A stretch of DNA of 64,000 nucleotides from an uncultured Bacteroidales bacterium (GCA_902763885.1 CACWTU010000001.1:1-64000); one strand, 5' to 3'. Positions 45,239 through 54,744 are shown, counted from the stretch's first letter. Numbers and translations: made by a program. Notes: generated by a model from the sequence alone, not told the origin.

Positions 45239-45988
45239 ATGGCTGACGTCAGATTCTTCAAGTTATTACTCTCCTCTCTTCTGCTCTTGGGAGCCATTCA
45301 CGTAAACGCATCGGATTATAGATACAACCTTTATTTAGGTTTGGGTCCCATCAAAATTCCGGCAGGAACTGCACATTTATATGACTCTGAGGTCATTTAT
45401 GAAGGCATGCTGGCCGTACGTACCGCAATGGAGTTGAACACCAACCCTAAAGCTGATAAACTATTTGTACTGAGAGACACTATCGAATCATACAACACAA
45501 AAGAGGGTGAAAGCCTGTTCTTTAAAAAAACAATCAATGAGGGCAACAGGCACAATGTTGAAACAGCTCATTATTCAAAAGACAACGACAGGTTCATTGT
45601 CAATCTCGATACGTGGGATATGAATACAAACACACGTACAAACCATTCTACAGAATGGCGTCCCACACGTATCTTTGACATTATGAGCATGATTGCGTTC
45701 GCCCAAAACATTGACACATCAAACCGTGAACTTGGCAGTACTGAAAACCTTCCAATGGTTAACGGCAATAAGGTTGTGCAACAATATCTGGTTTACATCG
45801 GCAACAAGAAAATCAAAGCCGATGACGGATGTACATACGATTGTATGGTTATCTCCATAAGAGATTACTCCAAAGGAAAGGAGCGTGAAACCGTCAAGGC
45901 TTACGTGACCAATGATTCAAAGCATACACCTGTTCAATTAGATATAATATTGTCAACAGGAACGTCAATAAAAGCTTTGCTAAAATAA
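45239..45988 (+). CDS. DUF3108-like periplasmic protein
   Basis: A 249-residue protein from the ATG at 45239 (MADVRFFKLLLSSLLLLGAIHVNA, signal peptide). The rest is beta-rich (YRYNLYLGLGPIKIPAGTAHL, then EGMLAVRTAMELNTNPKADKLF, and KAYVTNDSKHTPVQLDIIL near the end), which fits the DUF3108 family. Function unknown. The longer frame from 45161 overlaps the tRNA and is not real. It is followed after 5 nt by a methyltransferase gene. Confidence 0.72.
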   Translation: MADVRFFKLLLSSLLLLGAIHVNASDYRYNLYLGLGPIKIPAGTAHLYDSEVIYEGMLAVRTAMELNTNPKADKLFVLRDTIESYNTKEGESLFFKKTINEGNRHNVETAHYSKDNDRFIVNLDTWDMNTNTRTNHSTEWRPTRIFDIMSMIAFAQNIDTSNRELGSTENLPMVNGNKVVQQYLVYIGNKKIKADDGCTYDCMVISIRDYSKGKERETVKAYVTNDSKHTPVQLDIILSTGTSIKALLK

Positions 45989-45993
45989 AGGAT

Positions 45994-46650
45994 ATGAAAC
46001 TCACAGATAACCGTTTTCTCACAAAACGCGGATTCGGGGTCCACTCCCCCTGGGCTTATGACCTGATTGAAAACGTCATTAACGAACGTCACCCTTATTA
46101 TGCCTATGAGGATCTTTACCCATTCTGGGAGAAAGCACCTCAATATCTTCCGCAATATCCGCAAAGCCGTGATGAACTGCTCTTCCGTCTGGTAAACAGA
46201 TTCAACCCCAAGTTTATCCTTGAAGTAGGCACCGGAGCAGGCGTTAGTACCGGATATCTGGCATCGGTCTCCAAGACATCAAGGGTGGTTACTGTTGATT
46301 TCCCGCATCCGGCAGAAAAAGAGGTTCGCCGCAACCTCAAGAAAATCAAGAATATTGAGTATATTGCAGCCGATGTCATCCAGACCGTGCAGGATATTCT
46401 GGACAGCGGCAACGTTCCGCAGTTCATACACATAGCCCACACCGCTCTCTGGAGACAGATGGTGGAGATGATTCTGCCATACGCCACATCTGATACGATC
46501 ATTGCAGTTGAGGATATGGGCAAGAAGCAGAAAAAGGAATGGTGGAAAGAGATCATTAAAGATGAGAGAGTGGGTGTAACCTTCCAGATGAAAAAGATAG
46601 GCCTGCTCTTCTTTGACAAAAAGATGACCAAACAACACTATGTGTTATGA
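45994..46650 (+). CDS. SAM-dependent methyltransferase-like protein
   Basis: A 218-residue class I methyltransferase fold. RGFGVHSPWAYDLIENVI is typical of a Bacteroidota family, motif I is ILEVGTGAGVSTGYLASVS, then VVTVDFPHPAEKEVRRNL and DTIIAVEDMGKKQKKEWW. The substrate is unknown. Its stop overlaps the start of the adenosyltransferase gene (ATGA at 46647). Confidence 0.78.
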   Translation: MKLTDNRFLTKRGFGVHSPWAYDLIENVINERHPYYAYEDLYPFWEKAPQYLPQYPQSRDELLFRLVNRFNPKFILEVGTGAGVSTGYLASVSKTSRVVTVDFPHPAEKEVRRNLKKIKNIEYIAADVIQTVQDILDSGNVPQFIHIAHTALWRQMVEMILPYATSDTIIAVEDMGKKQKKEWWKEIIKDERVGVTFQMKKIGLLFFDKKMTKQHYVL

Positions 46651-47192
46651 GTAAGATTTACACCCGTACAGGCGATAAAGGGACCACGAGCCTTGTAGGA
46701 GGCAAACGTGTAAGCAAGACTGATCCGCGTCTTGATGCATACGGCACAATAGATGAACTCAACTCATTCATCGGCCTGATGCAATCCGTTATGGATAACA
46801 AGGCTGAAAGTGCAGAAAACATACAGTGGATCCAGCAGAAACTGTTCAACATAGGCGGTTGCCTTGCTACAGACACCACCTCTTTTGAACTCCCTGACAG
46901 CTGTAAGGTTCTGGCTTCTGATGTGGAGCGTATTGAAAAGATGATTGATACTCTGCAGGAAGGCCTGCCGGAGCAACGCTCATTCATTATGCCCGGCGGT
47001 ACTCAGGCTGCATCATATGCCCATGTGGCACGTACCGTATGCCGCAGGGCCGAGCGCCTTATACTGGCACTTCCCGATGAGGCAAAAGCACCGTCAGAAT
47101 TGCTTCAGTACATAAATCGTCTGTCAGATTATCTGTTCGTTCTGGCACGCCGGATAAACTTTTTTGCAGGTACCCCTGAAAAAATATGGTAG
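46647..47192 (+). CDS. cob(I)alamin adenosyltransferase, PduO type
   Basis: Transfers adenosyl from ATP to cob(I)alamin, giving coenzyme B12. It has 181 residues with the ATP-binding start KIYTRTGDKGTTSLVGGKRVSK, then RLDAYGTIDELNSFIGL and RTVCRRAERLI near the middle, and the end YLFVLARRINFFAG. It is a full-length PduO/EutT-type trimer-forming protein. Coupled to the methyltransferase gene by a 4-nt overlap. Confidence 0.93.
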   Translation: MSKIYTRTGDKGTTSLVGGKRVSKTDPRLDAYGTIDELNSFIGLMQSVMDNKAESAENIQWIQQKLFNIGGCLATDTTSFELPDSCKVLASDVERIEKMIDTLQEGLPEQRSFIMPGGTQAASYAHVARTVCRRAERLILALPDEAKAPSELLQYINRLSDYLFVLARRINFFAGTPEKIW

Positions 47193-47197
47193 AACTT

Positions 47198-47225
47198 TTG
47201 GATTACATATTTTTTTATACTTTTG
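47198..47225 (+). promoter_or_regulatory. promoter ahead of the DUF2795 gene
   Basis: TACTTTTG (47218-47225) is a clear -7 box. The upstream TTGG (47198-47201) is 16 nt away, shorter than usual. Confidence 0.5.
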
Positions 47226-47263
47226 CACCCCTAAAGAAATAACCTTAAAACACCGTTTTTACT

Positions 47264-47485
47264 ATGTATTGGACATTGGAACTGGCATCAAAACTTGAAG
47301 ATGCACCCTGGCCCGCAACCAAGGATGAGTTGATTGATTACGCCGTCCGTTCAGGAGCCCCGCTCGAGGTCATTGAGAACCTCCAGGAGATAGAGGATGA
47401 GGGCGATATTTATGAAAGCATAGAGGACATCTGGCCCGATTACCCCAGCAAGGAGGACTTCTTCTTTAACGAGGATGAATATTAA
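47264..47485 (+). CDS. DUF2795 small protein
   Basis: A 73-residue acidic protein (MYWTLELASKLEDAPWPATKDELIDYAVRS) of the DUF2795 family. The first 50 residues hold the domain and the tail ends DFFFNEDEY. It is conserved in Bacteroidales but its role is unknown. It has its own promoter and a strong terminator. Confidence 0.82.
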   Translation: MYWTLELASKLEDAPWPATKDELIDYAVRSGAPLEVIENLQEIEDEGDIYESIEDIWPDYPSKEDFFFNEDEY

Positions 47486-47531
47486 TAGGGTTTCAAAAGA
47501 TAAATTGCTAATATTCAATACTTTATAATTC

Positions 47532-47560
47532 AAGCAGTGGGTAGTCCCACTGCTTTTTTT
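47532..47560 (+). terminator. terminator after the DUF2795 gene
   Basis: AAGCAGTGGG (47532-47541) pairs perfectly with CCCACTGCTT (47546-47555) around TAGT, followed by TTTTT. Confidence 0.88.
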
Positions 47561-47675
47561 ACTACCCATTTTGATAGAAAAAGCACCTATTTTTACCCCC
47601 AAACTACCCGTTTGACTACCCGTCCAAATTGAAAATCCTCCTAAAAAAAGGAATAGTAAAAAATGGTTTCAAAGG

Positions 47676-47707
47676 TTGGCCGCGTCTTGTTCTTTTTAGT
47701 AAGTTTG
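47676..47707 (+). promoter_or_regulatory. promoter of the first GNAT gene
   Basis: TTGG (47676-47679) and TAAGTTTG (47700-47707) with 20 nt between, 19 nt before the ATG. Confidence 0.6.
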
Positions 47708-47726
47708 TGACTAAAAGGATTATGGT

Positions 47727-48353
47727 ATGCTGCAATATGAGAAATTAAAAAAGGAGGAGATTAAGGTGGCTTCAGAACTGGCCGCCAGAGCATATTTCAA
47801 TTATATCTACATAACCATCTTCTTCCCTGGCCTTAAGGAGCGGCAAAGGGGGTTGGCTCGATTCCTGGCCATTAACAGGAAAGGAAATTTTAAGCGCTCA
47901 CATATGTTGACCGCACGTTTGGACGGCCGGATGGTGGCTGAGGCGGCACTTGAGCCACCAGGCTACAAGCAGCCATCGGTACTCAAGTTCATTCTGAGCG
48001 GTTACCTGAAGATGTATTTTCTTACCAATTGGAAGCACCTGCATGCTTTCCTGGCAAAGGATGAGGAGGCCAGTACCCCGTGTCATGATTATCAGAAGAA
48101 CAATCCTGATGTATGGTACCTGAGTATGATTGAGGTTGATCCGCCATTTCATGGTCAAGGCATAGGTACTCAGTTCATGTCTTATCTGGAGGATTACGTA
48201 CGCCAGCACGGAGGCAAGACTATGGTGCTGTTCACCAACAATCGGGAGAACCTGAGTTTCTACACAAAACGCGGCTACGAGCTGTTCCATGAGTATGAAA
48301 TTACCCATAACGGTCAAACCATGGGCAACTGGAGTCTCAAGAAATCATTGTAA
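47727..48353 (+). CDS. GNAT family N-acetyltransferase
   Basis: A 208-residue acetyltransferase. The acetyl-CoA motif is in VDPPFHGQGIGTQFMSYLEDYV; the C-terminal part NNRENLSFYTKRGYELFHEYEI completes the fold. The N-terminal half (FFPGLKERQRGLARFLAINR) resembles a group of uncharacterised GNATs. The substrate is unknown. AAAAGGAT lies a few bases before the ATG. Confidence 0.85.
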   Translation: MLQYEKLKKEEIKVASELAARAYFNYIYITIFFPGLKERQRGLARFLAINRKGNFKRSHMLTARLDGRMVAEAALEPPGYKQPSVLKFILSGYLKMYFLTNWKHLHAFLAKDEEASTPCHDYQKNNPDVWYLSMIEVDPPFHGQGIGTQFMSYLEDYVRQHGGKTMVLFTNNRENLSFYTKRGYELFHEYEITHNGQTMGNWSLKKSL

Positions 48354-48388
48354 GCCTCAAGTTTTTTATACTAAATCCACGTGGACGT

Positions 48389-48493
48389 ATGAAAGGGAAA
48401 CTCAAACGATTCCTTTCCGATCCTCGCACGTTGTTCTGGGTGTGGATGATAATAGCGGTGACGGGCATGACCCGTTACGAGGATGAATACTAA
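48389..48493 (+). CDS. possible 34-residue membrane protein
   Basis: ATG at 48389 to TAA at 48491-48493. The product has a basic start (MKGKLKRFLSDPR), one short hydrophobic helix (TLFWVWMIIAVTGM) and an acidic end (TRYEDEY). A positive N-terminus and one helix fit a small inner-membrane protein. It stands between the GNAT gene and a terminator, on the same strand. I see no clear ribosome-binding site, and I do not recognise the family. The palindrome TCCACGTGGA lies just upstream (48376-48385). Confidence 0.4.
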   Translation: MKGKLKRFLSDPRTLFWVWMIIAVTGMTRYEDEY

Positions 48494-48520
48494 GAAATAA
48501 GCGTTTGTAAATCAATACAA

Positions 48521-48563
48521 TAGAGGCGAACCGTCAATCCGACGATCCGCCTCTACTTTTTTT
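48521..48563. terminator. terminator before the PAP2 gene end
   Basis: TAGAGGCG (48521-48528) pairs with CGCCTCTA (48548-48555) and is followed by a T-run. It can serve the GNAT/small ORF unit on the plus strand and lies just beyond the end of the convergent phosphatase gene. Confidence 0.75.
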
Positions 48564-48569
48564 ATTTTA

Positions 48570-49949
48570 TTACCTTTTCAGAGTATCATACTCTTTCCGC
48601 GCTTCGTCCAGCAGTTTTTTAAATGCTTCATCTGAGTTCATATGAGCAAGCACTGCCGCAGCCATGATGCGTGCAGCTATGATATCGGTAGCCCAATGCT
48701 GGCCGGTAATGATGCCGCTCTCTCCCATACGGAATCCAAGAGTCAGGATATCGTTTGCTCTGCTGGGTGCAATCTCCGTAAGCACAAGTCCTACACCCCA
48801 GGAAATCTCTGATTCCACTGATGGATATGATGAATTATTACTATCATATTCTCTCGCAAACGGAGCCTCCCCTAACTGCACGTACGGGCGTTTACGGAAC
48901 TGAGACGATGCTGCCAGATCTGCAGCATTTGCCTGTAGGGCGTTACGTGTCTCTTTTACCAATTCTGTGAGTTTAGGGGCCGATTTTGAATCAATCCTTA
49001 CGCCTAAAGGCTCAGAGAAAGCCTTAAGGATTGCATCTAAACTACAGTCGGCATCAGCTTTAGCCTGCTCTCCACGCACAGTTGCACGCTTGCCTTTTGC
49101 TTCCATATATTGAGCTACATCACCATAGTAACGGTAGCTTGCAGTATCAACCGGTTGTGACAGGATACGGCGGCCGTCAGGCATAATGTTTGCGGAGTTT
49201 GGCTTACGGCCTGACTTTTCATAATATTCCGCACGTGCCGCCTCCATGTCGACCCTGAAATCAGGTACGGAATGCATTGCGGCAACTATGGCCGATGCGC
49301 ACATATAACCTGCAGTAACATCACTCTGATAGTGTGCAGCCACTATAACACGGCTCTCGCCATACTCATAGCCGCGCCGTAGTATGGTATCCTGATACTC
49401 AGGAGCCATCTCAGCAAGCACCAGGGCGGTAGCCATACCACGGGTTGTATGACCTGACGGATATGAGCCACTGGTACGCAGACTTTCCAGATTGTCAGCC
49501 TGACCGGTGGGAATTTCATTGAACCTGATAACAGGCCTAATGCGCATATATTTCTCCTTTGGATTCTTAGAGGTCTGCTCAGCCGTATGGTAACTGCGCG
49601 ACATAAGGTTGTAAATGGCGGGAGTCTCTGAGCGGCTTATCCTGAAACCCAAAGCTTCAGAAAATATCCTGGCCATCACCGTAGTACTTGACTGTGACTC
49701 TATGCTGGCTCTCTCACCACGCTCTGTATAGCGTACCGTCTTGCCCCACTGCCACTGTACAAAATCATCAAAATACTCAACGTCACATGTATCAGGTGGC
49801 GCAGGCAGGAATATACCGCCGTCCGGCTGGTTCTCTCTCTCGATATACAGATTGACACCATAACCTCTCTGCGGAAACTGCGGATAGCACCACTGGAAAT
49901 GACAGAGCACCAACAAAGATGCCAGAAATATGCGGGTAGTCGTTCTCAT
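48570..49949 (-). CDS. two-domain PAP2/class A acid phosphatase, second domain degenerate
   Basis: A 459-residue secreted protein (signal peptide to about residue 23) with two tandem PAP2 domains. The N-terminal one has all three phosphatase motifs: KYMRIRP, GSYPSGHTT and ESRVIVAAHYQSD. The C-terminal one has RKRPYVQLG, but SSYPSVESE lacks the motif-2 His and ESGIITGQHWATD lacks the motif-3 Arg, so it is probably inactive. It is probably a periplasmic phosphatase; the substrate is unknown. A close relative lies at 54745-56148. It lies downstream of sdhCAB but behind a strong terminator. Confidence 0.82.
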   Translation of the reverse strand: MRTTTRIFLASLLVLCHFQWCYPQFPQRGYGVNLYIERENQPDGGIFLPAPPDTCDVEYFDDFVQWQWGKTVRYTERGERASIESQSSTTVMARIFSEALGFRISRSETPAIYNLMSRSYHTAEQTSKNPKEKYMRIRPVIRFNEIPTGQADNLESLRTSGSYPSGHTTRGMATALVLAEMAPEYQDTILRRGYEYGESRVIVAAHYQSDVTAGYMCASAIVAAMHSVPDFRVDMEAARAEYYEKSGRKPNSANIMPDGRRILSQPVDTASYRYYGDVAQYMEAKGKRATVRGEQAKADADCSLDAILKAFSEPLGVRIDSKSAPKLTELVKETRNALQANAADLAASSQFRKRPYVQLGEAPFAREYDSNNSSYPSVESEISWGVGLVLTEIAPSRANDILTLGFRMGESGIITGQHWATDIIAARIMAAAVLAHMNSDEAFKKLLDEARKEYDTLKR

Positions 49950-49960
49950 AGACTTTGATT

Positions 49961-49999
49961 AAAAAACCGTGGTGAAAAGGCGTTTTTCACCACGGTTTT
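49961..49999 (-). terminator. terminator after sdhB
   Basis: A 16-bp perfect stem (AAAACCGTGGTGAAAA at 49963-49978 with its complement at 49984-49999) around GGCGT. On the minus strand it is followed by a T-run. It closes sdhCAB. Confidence 0.9.
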
Positions 50000-50018
50000 G
50001 GTTATTGGACCAATACAA

Positions 50019-50774
50019 TCAGTCGTTCAGCTTGGCAGCAATGAACTCGCGGTTCAGGCGGGCGATATTGCTGATGCTGATGCACTTGGGGCACTCGGCC
50101 TCGCAGGCGCGGGTGTTGGTGCAGTTGCCGAATCCCAGCTCATCCATCTTGGAGAGCATGGCCTTGGCGCGGCGGGCAGCCTCTACCTGACCCTGCGGGA
50201 GCAGAGCAAGCTGGCTTACCTTGGCACTAACAAACAGCATAGCTGAACCGTTCTTGCAGGCTGCAACGCAGGCACCGCAACCAATGCATGATGCTGCATC
50301 CATAGCCAAATCGGCCTTCTCCTTAGAGATAGGAATTGCGTTGGCATCGGGCACACCGCCGGTGTTGATTGATACGTAACCGCCGGCCTGCATGATCTTA
50401 TCGTATGCACGGCGATCTACCATAAGGTCACGGATTACCGGGAAACCGGCTGAACGCCAAGGCTCAACGGTGATGGTCTCACCATCCTTGAAACGGCGCA
50501 TATAGAGCTGGCAGGTGGTAGCACCTGTGGCTGGACCGTGCGGATGTCCGTTAATGTAGAGTGAGCACATACCGCAGATACCCTCGCGGCAGTCATGGTC
50601 AAATACCACGGGTTCCTCACCGGCATTGATGAGCTGCTCGTTCAGAATGTCAAGCATCTCAAGGAATGAGGTATCGGTGGGGATATCCTTCATTTCATAC
50701 ACCTTGAACTGGCCCTTCTCCTTAGGACCTCTCTGGCGCCATATTTTCAGTTTGAAGCTTATATTCTTTTCCAT
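50019..50774 (-). CDS. sdhB: succinate dehydrogenase/fumarate reductase iron-sulfur subunit
   Basis: Carries electrons between the membrane cytochrome and the flavin subunit. It has 251 residues: the [2Fe-2S] ligands in [15 protein letters not shown] with a later Cys (ATTCQLYM), and the [4Fe-4S]/[3Fe-4S] ligands in [18 protein letters not shown] and [16 protein letters not shown]. It lies 14 nt after sdhA. In anaerobic Bacteroidales this enzyme mainly reduces fumarate, so the name frdB is equally fitting. Confidence 0.95.
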   Translation of the reverse strand: MEKNISFKLKIWRQRGPKEKGQFKVYEMKDIPTDTSFLEMLDILNEQLINAGEEPVVFDHDCREGICGMCSLYINGHPHGPATGATTCQLYMRRFKDGETITVEPWRSAGFPVIRDLMVDRRAYDKIMQAGGYVSINTGGVPDANAIPISKEKADLAMDAASCIGCGACVAACKNGSAMLFVSAKVSQLALLPQGQVEAARRAKAMLSKMDELGFGNCTNTRACEAECPKCISISNIARLNREFIAAKLND

Positions 50775-50788
50775 AGTGATGCTTTTTA

Positions 50789-52747
50789 TCAGTTCTTGTA
50801 ATTACGGGTCTGAACCTTAATATACTCGTAGTTGAGAGGCTCCTTGAGCAACTCAGGTGCCTTACCCTCACCCTGATAGTTCCAGCAGGCTACGTATGAG
50901 AACTTGTCATCATGACGCAGTGCCTCACCCTCAGGTGTCTGATGCTCCTCGCGGAAGTGACCGCCGCATGACTCCTCACGGTTAAGACCGTCATAAGCCA
51001 TCAGCTTGCCAATCTCGATGAAGTCAAGCAGACGCAGGGCCTTCTCAAGCTCAACGTTAAGTGTCTGGGCATCACCCGGAACACGCAGGTCTGACCAGAA
51101 GGTCTTCTCTACCTCATCCAGTTTCTGGAGAGCGGTCTTAAGAGACTGCTCTGTACGGCCCATACCTACATACTCCCACATGATGTGACCAAGCTCCTTA
51201 TGGATAGAATCAACAGAACGCTTACCGTTAATACCCATGATCTTGGCAATCTTCTCCTTGACAGCCTTCTCGGCAGCATCGAACTCAGGCAGGTCAGTGC
51301 TGAAACGCGGAACCTGAATCTGGTCGGCCAGATAGTTCTGGATGGTATAAGGAAGTACAAAGTAACCGTCGGCAAGTCCCTGCATAAGAGCAGAAGCACC
51401 AAGACGGTTTGCTCCGTGGTCTGAGAAGTTGCACTCACCGATAGCGAACAGACCAGGAATAGAGGTCTGCAGCTCGTAGTCAACCCAGATACCACCCATT
51501 GTGTAGTGGATGGCGGGGAATATCATCATCGGGTTCTCGTACGGGTTAACGTCGGTAATCTCCTCGTACATGTCGAACAGGTTACCGTACTTGTCAGCAA
51601 CAGCCTGCTTGCCAAGGCGCTGGATAGCGTACTTGAAGTCCAGGAATACTGCAAGACCGGTGTTGTTTACACCGTAACCCTTGTCGCAACGCTCCTTGGC
51701 TGCACGTGAAGCAACGTCACGCGGTACCAGGTTACCGAATGCGGGATAGCGGCGCTCCAGATAGAAGTCGCGGTCCTCATCAGGTATATCGTTAGGATTG
51801 AGCTCACCCTTCTGGAGTTTCTTGGCATCCTCAAGCTTCTTGGGAACCCAAATACGACCATCATTACGCAGGGACTCTGACATAAGAGTCAACTTTGACT
51901 GCTTGTCACCGTGTACGGGGATACAGGTGGGGTGAATCTGGGCAAAAGCGGGGTTGGCGAACCATGCACCCTTACGGTAGCACTGCATGGCGGCTGAACC
52001 GTTACTGCCCATAGCATTGGTTGACAGGAAGTATGTGTTTCCGTAACCACCGGTACCTATTACAACTGCGTGGGCTGAGCAACGCTTGATTTCACCGGTA
52101 ACAAGGTCACGGTAGATGATACCGCGTGCACGCTCCTTACCCTCATCATCCTTGATCATAACCAGATCAAGCATTTCGCAGCGGGTAAACAGCTCAACGT
52201 TACCCTGGTGTACCTGATAACTCAAAGCAGAGTAGGCACCCAACAGCAGCTGCTGACCGGTTTGACCGCGGGCATAGAATGTACGCGATACCTGAGCACC
52301 ACCGAATGAACGGTTGGCAAGTGTGCCACCGTACTCACGTGCAAAGGGAACACCCTGTGCAACGCACTGGTCTATGATGTTGTTTGATACCTCTGCCAGA
52401 CGGTAAACGTTGGCCTCACGTGAACGGTAGTCACCACCCTTGATGGTATCGTAGAAAAGACGATATACTGAGTCACCGTCGTTCTGGTAGTTCTTGGCAG
52501 CGTTGATACCACCCTGTGCAGCGATTGAGTGAGCACGACGGGGAGAATCCTGGATGCAGAAGCACTTTACCTTGAAACCGAGGTCACCAAGTGTAGCGGC
52601 TGCTGATGCGCCTGCCAGACCTGAACCTACAACGATGATGTCAAGCTTACGCTTGTTAGCGGGGTTGACGAGTTTCTGATGAGCCTTATAGTTGGACCAT
52701 TTTTCTGCCAACGGGCCTTCGGGAATTTTTGAATCTATAGTAGCCAT
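50789..52747 (-). CDS. sdhA: succinate dehydrogenase/fumarate reductase flavoprotein subunit
   Basis: Catalytic subunit with covalent FAD. The ATG at 52747 ([20 protein letters not shown]) gives 652 residues. It has the FAD-binding [21 protein letters not shown], the His-flavin linkage region [19 protein letters not shown], the active-site TPxxxR-equivalent region [20 protein letters not shown] and the large C-terminal domain. Its length and the single five-helix cytochrome subunit mark the B-type (SdhE/QFR-like) enzyme. Confidence 0.95.
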   Translation of the reverse strand: MATIDSKIPEGPLAEKWSNYKAHQKLVNPANKRKLDIIVVGSGLAGASAAATLGDLGFKVKCFCIQDSPRRAHSIAAQGGINAAKNYQNDGDSVYRLFYDTIKGGDYRSREANVYRLAEVSNNIIDQCVAQGVPFAREYGGTLANRSFGGAQVSRTFYARGQTGQQLLLGAYSALSYQVHQGNVELFTRCEMLDLVMIKDDEGKERARGIIYRDLVTGEIKRCSAHAVVIGTGGYGNTYFLSTNAMGSNGSAAMQCYRKGAWFANPAFAQIHPTCIPVHGDKQSKLTLMSESLRNDGRIWVPKKLEDAKKLQKGELNPNDIPDEDRDFYLERRYPAFGNLVPRDVASRAAKERCDKGYGVNNTGLAVFLDFKYAIQRLGKQAVADKYGNLFDMYEEITDVNPYENPMMIFPAIHYTMGGIWVDYELQTSIPGLFAIGECNFSDHGANRLGASALMQGLADGYFVLPYTIQNYLADQIQVPRFSTDLPEFDAAEKAVKEKIAKIMGINGKRSVDSIHKELGHIMWEYVGMGRTEQSLKTALQKLDEVEKTFWSDLRVPGDAQTLNVELEKALRLLDFIEIGKLMAYDGLNREESCGGHFREEHQTPEGEALRHDDKFSYVACWNYQGEGKAPELLKEPLNYEYIKVQTRNYKN

Positions 52748-52766
52748 AATCGTGTGCATTTACTGT

Positions 52767-53438
52767 TTAACAAAGGCTCTTGAAATAGAAAGTCAGAACA
52801 ACTGCCACAAAACCAAGAACTAGCAGGGTTACATAGATGTTGCCTATAACCTGCCAGCGGCACTGCCAGGTCTTGCCGTTCCAGCCCAGAGTCTGGAGTG
52901 CGCTCCAGAAACCGTGTGACAGATGGAACCACAGAGCAGCCAGCCATACGATATAAGCCAGCACATAGTACCACTTTGAGAAGGTGTACTCGATGAATGC
53001 AGCGCCGTCAGTGGGTGCAGCGATTGAGGACTGCGTTCCAAGAAGTTCCTGAAGCTGCATCTTTGACCAGAAGTTGAACAGATGCAGGCAGAGACCAAGA
53101 GCCACGATTATGCCCAGAACGAGCATGTTCTGTGAAGCCCACTCAACAGATTTGGGCCTCTCAGTAACAGCGTATCTCTGGCTGCCGCGTGCTTTCCTGT
53201 TCTGGATGGTCAGGATGAACGCGAAAACAAAGTGAACCAGCACAAGGAAGGCAAGTCCGTACGTACCCACCTGTGCATACCAGTTTGCTCCCAGGAACTC
53301 GCACACGGCATTGTAAGCCTCGCCTGAAATCAGGGCTACGCAGTTCATTGCCATGTGGAATGTGAGGAACAGGATCAGAGCGCCACCGGAAACGCTCATC
53401 ACAACCTTACGTCCGATTGATGAATCGATTAACCACAT
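52767..53438 (-). CDS. sdhC: succinate dehydrogenase/fumarate reductase cytochrome b subunit
   Basis: Membrane anchor of the B-type complex, 223 residues with five membrane helices at roughly 14-36, 60-80, 102-124, 150-173 and 195-218. Conserved His ligands for two haems lie in LTFHMAMN, FLVLVHFVF, LCLHLFNF and LWFHLSHGFW. It is the first gene of sdhCAB. A -7-like TATATTTG is at 53503-53496 on the minus strand. Confidence 0.92.
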   Translation of the reverse strand: MWLIDSSIGRKVVMSVSGGALILFLTFHMAMNCVALISGEAYNAVCEFLGANWYAQVGTYGLAFLVLVHFVFAFILTIQNRKARGSQRYAVTERPKSVEWASQNMLVLGIIVALGLCLHLFNFWSKMQLQELLGTQSSIAAPTDGAAFIEYTFSKWYYVLAYIVWLAALWFHLSHGFWSALQTLGWNGKTWQCRWQVIGNIYVTLLVLGFVAVVLTFYFKSLC

Positions 53439-53495
53439 AAAAAGTTTAGTTTTTGATTATAAATATTTTAGCTTGTACACGTATGAAATAGAGTG

Positions 53496-53503
53496 CAAAT
53501 ATA
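53496..53503 (-). promoter_or_regulatory. -7 box TATATTTG for sdhCAB
   Basis: It fits TAnnTTTG, 58 nt before the sdhC ATG, inside the imperfect palindrome GAGTGCAAATATACTC. No clear -33 element was found. Confidence 0.45.
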
Positions 53504-53649
53504 CTCAATAATGTGTATTTTTCCTATAAGATATGAGACATTATTGCCTATTGCTGAGAATTGACAATCTTTACTTATCTTTGAAGAAGATACGCTGCGC
53601 CTCGGGATAAAAATCAAACAAGTTTGTTTTTTCTCCTCTCGGTTTGCTG

Positions 53650-53657
53650 TATCTTTG
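53650..53657 (+). promoter_or_regulatory. -7 box TATCTTTG for the rhodanese-MBL gene
   Basis: It matches TAnnTTTG, 19 nt before the ATG at 53677; a TTTG lies 23 nt upstream (53623-53626), slightly too far for the usual spacing. Confidence 0.5.
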
Positions 53658-53676
53658 TCCAGTTAAACAATTCCAT

Positions 53677-54726
53677 ATGAAAAAACTGAAACTAACCTTA
53701 TCCATGTGCATGTCTCTGCTTGGCTTTACTTCATGCAACTGCAGTAATTGGGCTGATATGAATCCCGATGAGTTTCACCAGGCAATATTGTCTGCCGGAA
53801 CTTGTGTAATTGATGTGCGTACACCCCAGGAGTACAATGAAGGACATCTTCCAAACGCCATAAACATTGACTGGCAAAAGGATGGATTTATTGATGAAAT
53901 CAGTAAAAATTTAGACAAATCAACCCGTCTTGCCATTTACTGTCGAAGCGGAAGACGCAGCGCTGCCGCTGCCTCCGTACTGAGTGAAGCAGGTTATCAG
54001 GTAGTAAACCTTAAAGAGGGGTATATGAGTTGGACAGATGCAGGCAAACCAGTCAACACCTATGAAATTGAGTGTTTCATGGACGGCAACGAACCTGTTG
54101 TCCTTACTCTCATCAAACACGGCACGTTGGCAGTTTTCTATAAAGGAGCCTACATACATTTTGATCCGGTAAGCGGATACGGCAAAAACACAGATTATGC
54201 AACCGAATTCCCAAAAGCCGATGCCGTACTGGTAACCCATGAACATGGCGACCATCTGGACAAAAATGCAATTACCGCGCTTTCATCGGACAAAACAATA
54301 CTTCTGCTCAATGCCAAGTCACAGGGACAGATAAGTATGGGCAAGAGCATAGCCAACTTTGAAAAAGCCGATTTACCACAAGGCATCAGGCTTGACGTTG
54401 TCCCTGCATACAACACCACACCCGGACGCGAGCAGTTCCATCCCAAGAACAACGGAAACGGTTATGTTCTCACTTTCCCGAATGGTTTCAGGTTATATGT
54501 AGCAGGTGACACTGAAGATATCCCTGAAATGGCCGATATCAAGAATATAGATGTGGCTTTCCTGCCTGTAAACCAGCCCTACACCATGACTGTTGAACAG
54601 TGCGTAAAGGCCGCAAACATCATAAGACCAAAGGTTTTGATACCTTATCATTTCAGCCAGACAGACCTGAACGGACTGCCTGCACTGCTGCCTGATATTG
54701 ATGTGAGATTAAGAAATATGCAATAA
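53677..54726 (+). CDS. lipoprotein with rhodanese and metallo-beta-lactamase-like domains
   Basis: A 349-residue fusion. The ATG at 53677 gives MKKLKLTLSMCMSLLGFTSC, a lipoprotein signal. Residues about 25-125 are a rhodanese domain (CVIDVRTPQEYNEGHLPNAI, active-site Cys in IYCRSGRRS). Residues about 130-349 are a UlaG-like metallo-beta-lactamase fold with THEHGDHLD metal motif and LYVAGDTEDIPEM. Rhodanese fused to the glyoxalase II type of this fold acts on persulfides elsewhere, but here the hydrolase part looks UlaG-like and the order is reversed. Role unknown; location at the outer or inner membrane facing the periplasm is inferred. Confidence 0.85.
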   Translation: MKKLKLTLSMCMSLLGFTSCNCSNWADMNPDEFHQAILSAGTCVIDVRTPQEYNEGHLPNAINIDWQKDGFIDEISKNLDKSTRLAIYCRSGRRSAAAASVLSEAGYQVVNLKEGYMSWTDAGKPVNTYEIECFMDGNEPVVLTLIKHGTLAVFYKGAYIHFDPVSGYGKNTDYATEFPKADAVLVTHEHGDHLDKNAITALSSDKTILLLNAKSQGQISMGKSIANFEKADLPQGIRLDVVPAYNTTPGREQFHPKNNGNGYVLTFPNGFRLYVAGDTEDIPEMADIKNIDVAFLPVNQPYTMTVEQCVKAANIIRPKVLIPYHFSQTDLNGLPALLPDIDVRLRNMQ

Positions 54727-54744
54727 CAAATACCTGTTTATATA

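Noticed and set aside
48376..48385. Second parS-like site around the CACGTG core TCCACGTGGA
   Set aside because: Only the inner 8 bases agree with parS; the outer bases do not fit the consensus.
50019..53438. Calling the complex strictly a succinate dehydrogenase
   Set aside because: The sequence does not decide the direction; in anaerobic Bacteroidales it mostly works as fumarate reductase, so both names are noted.
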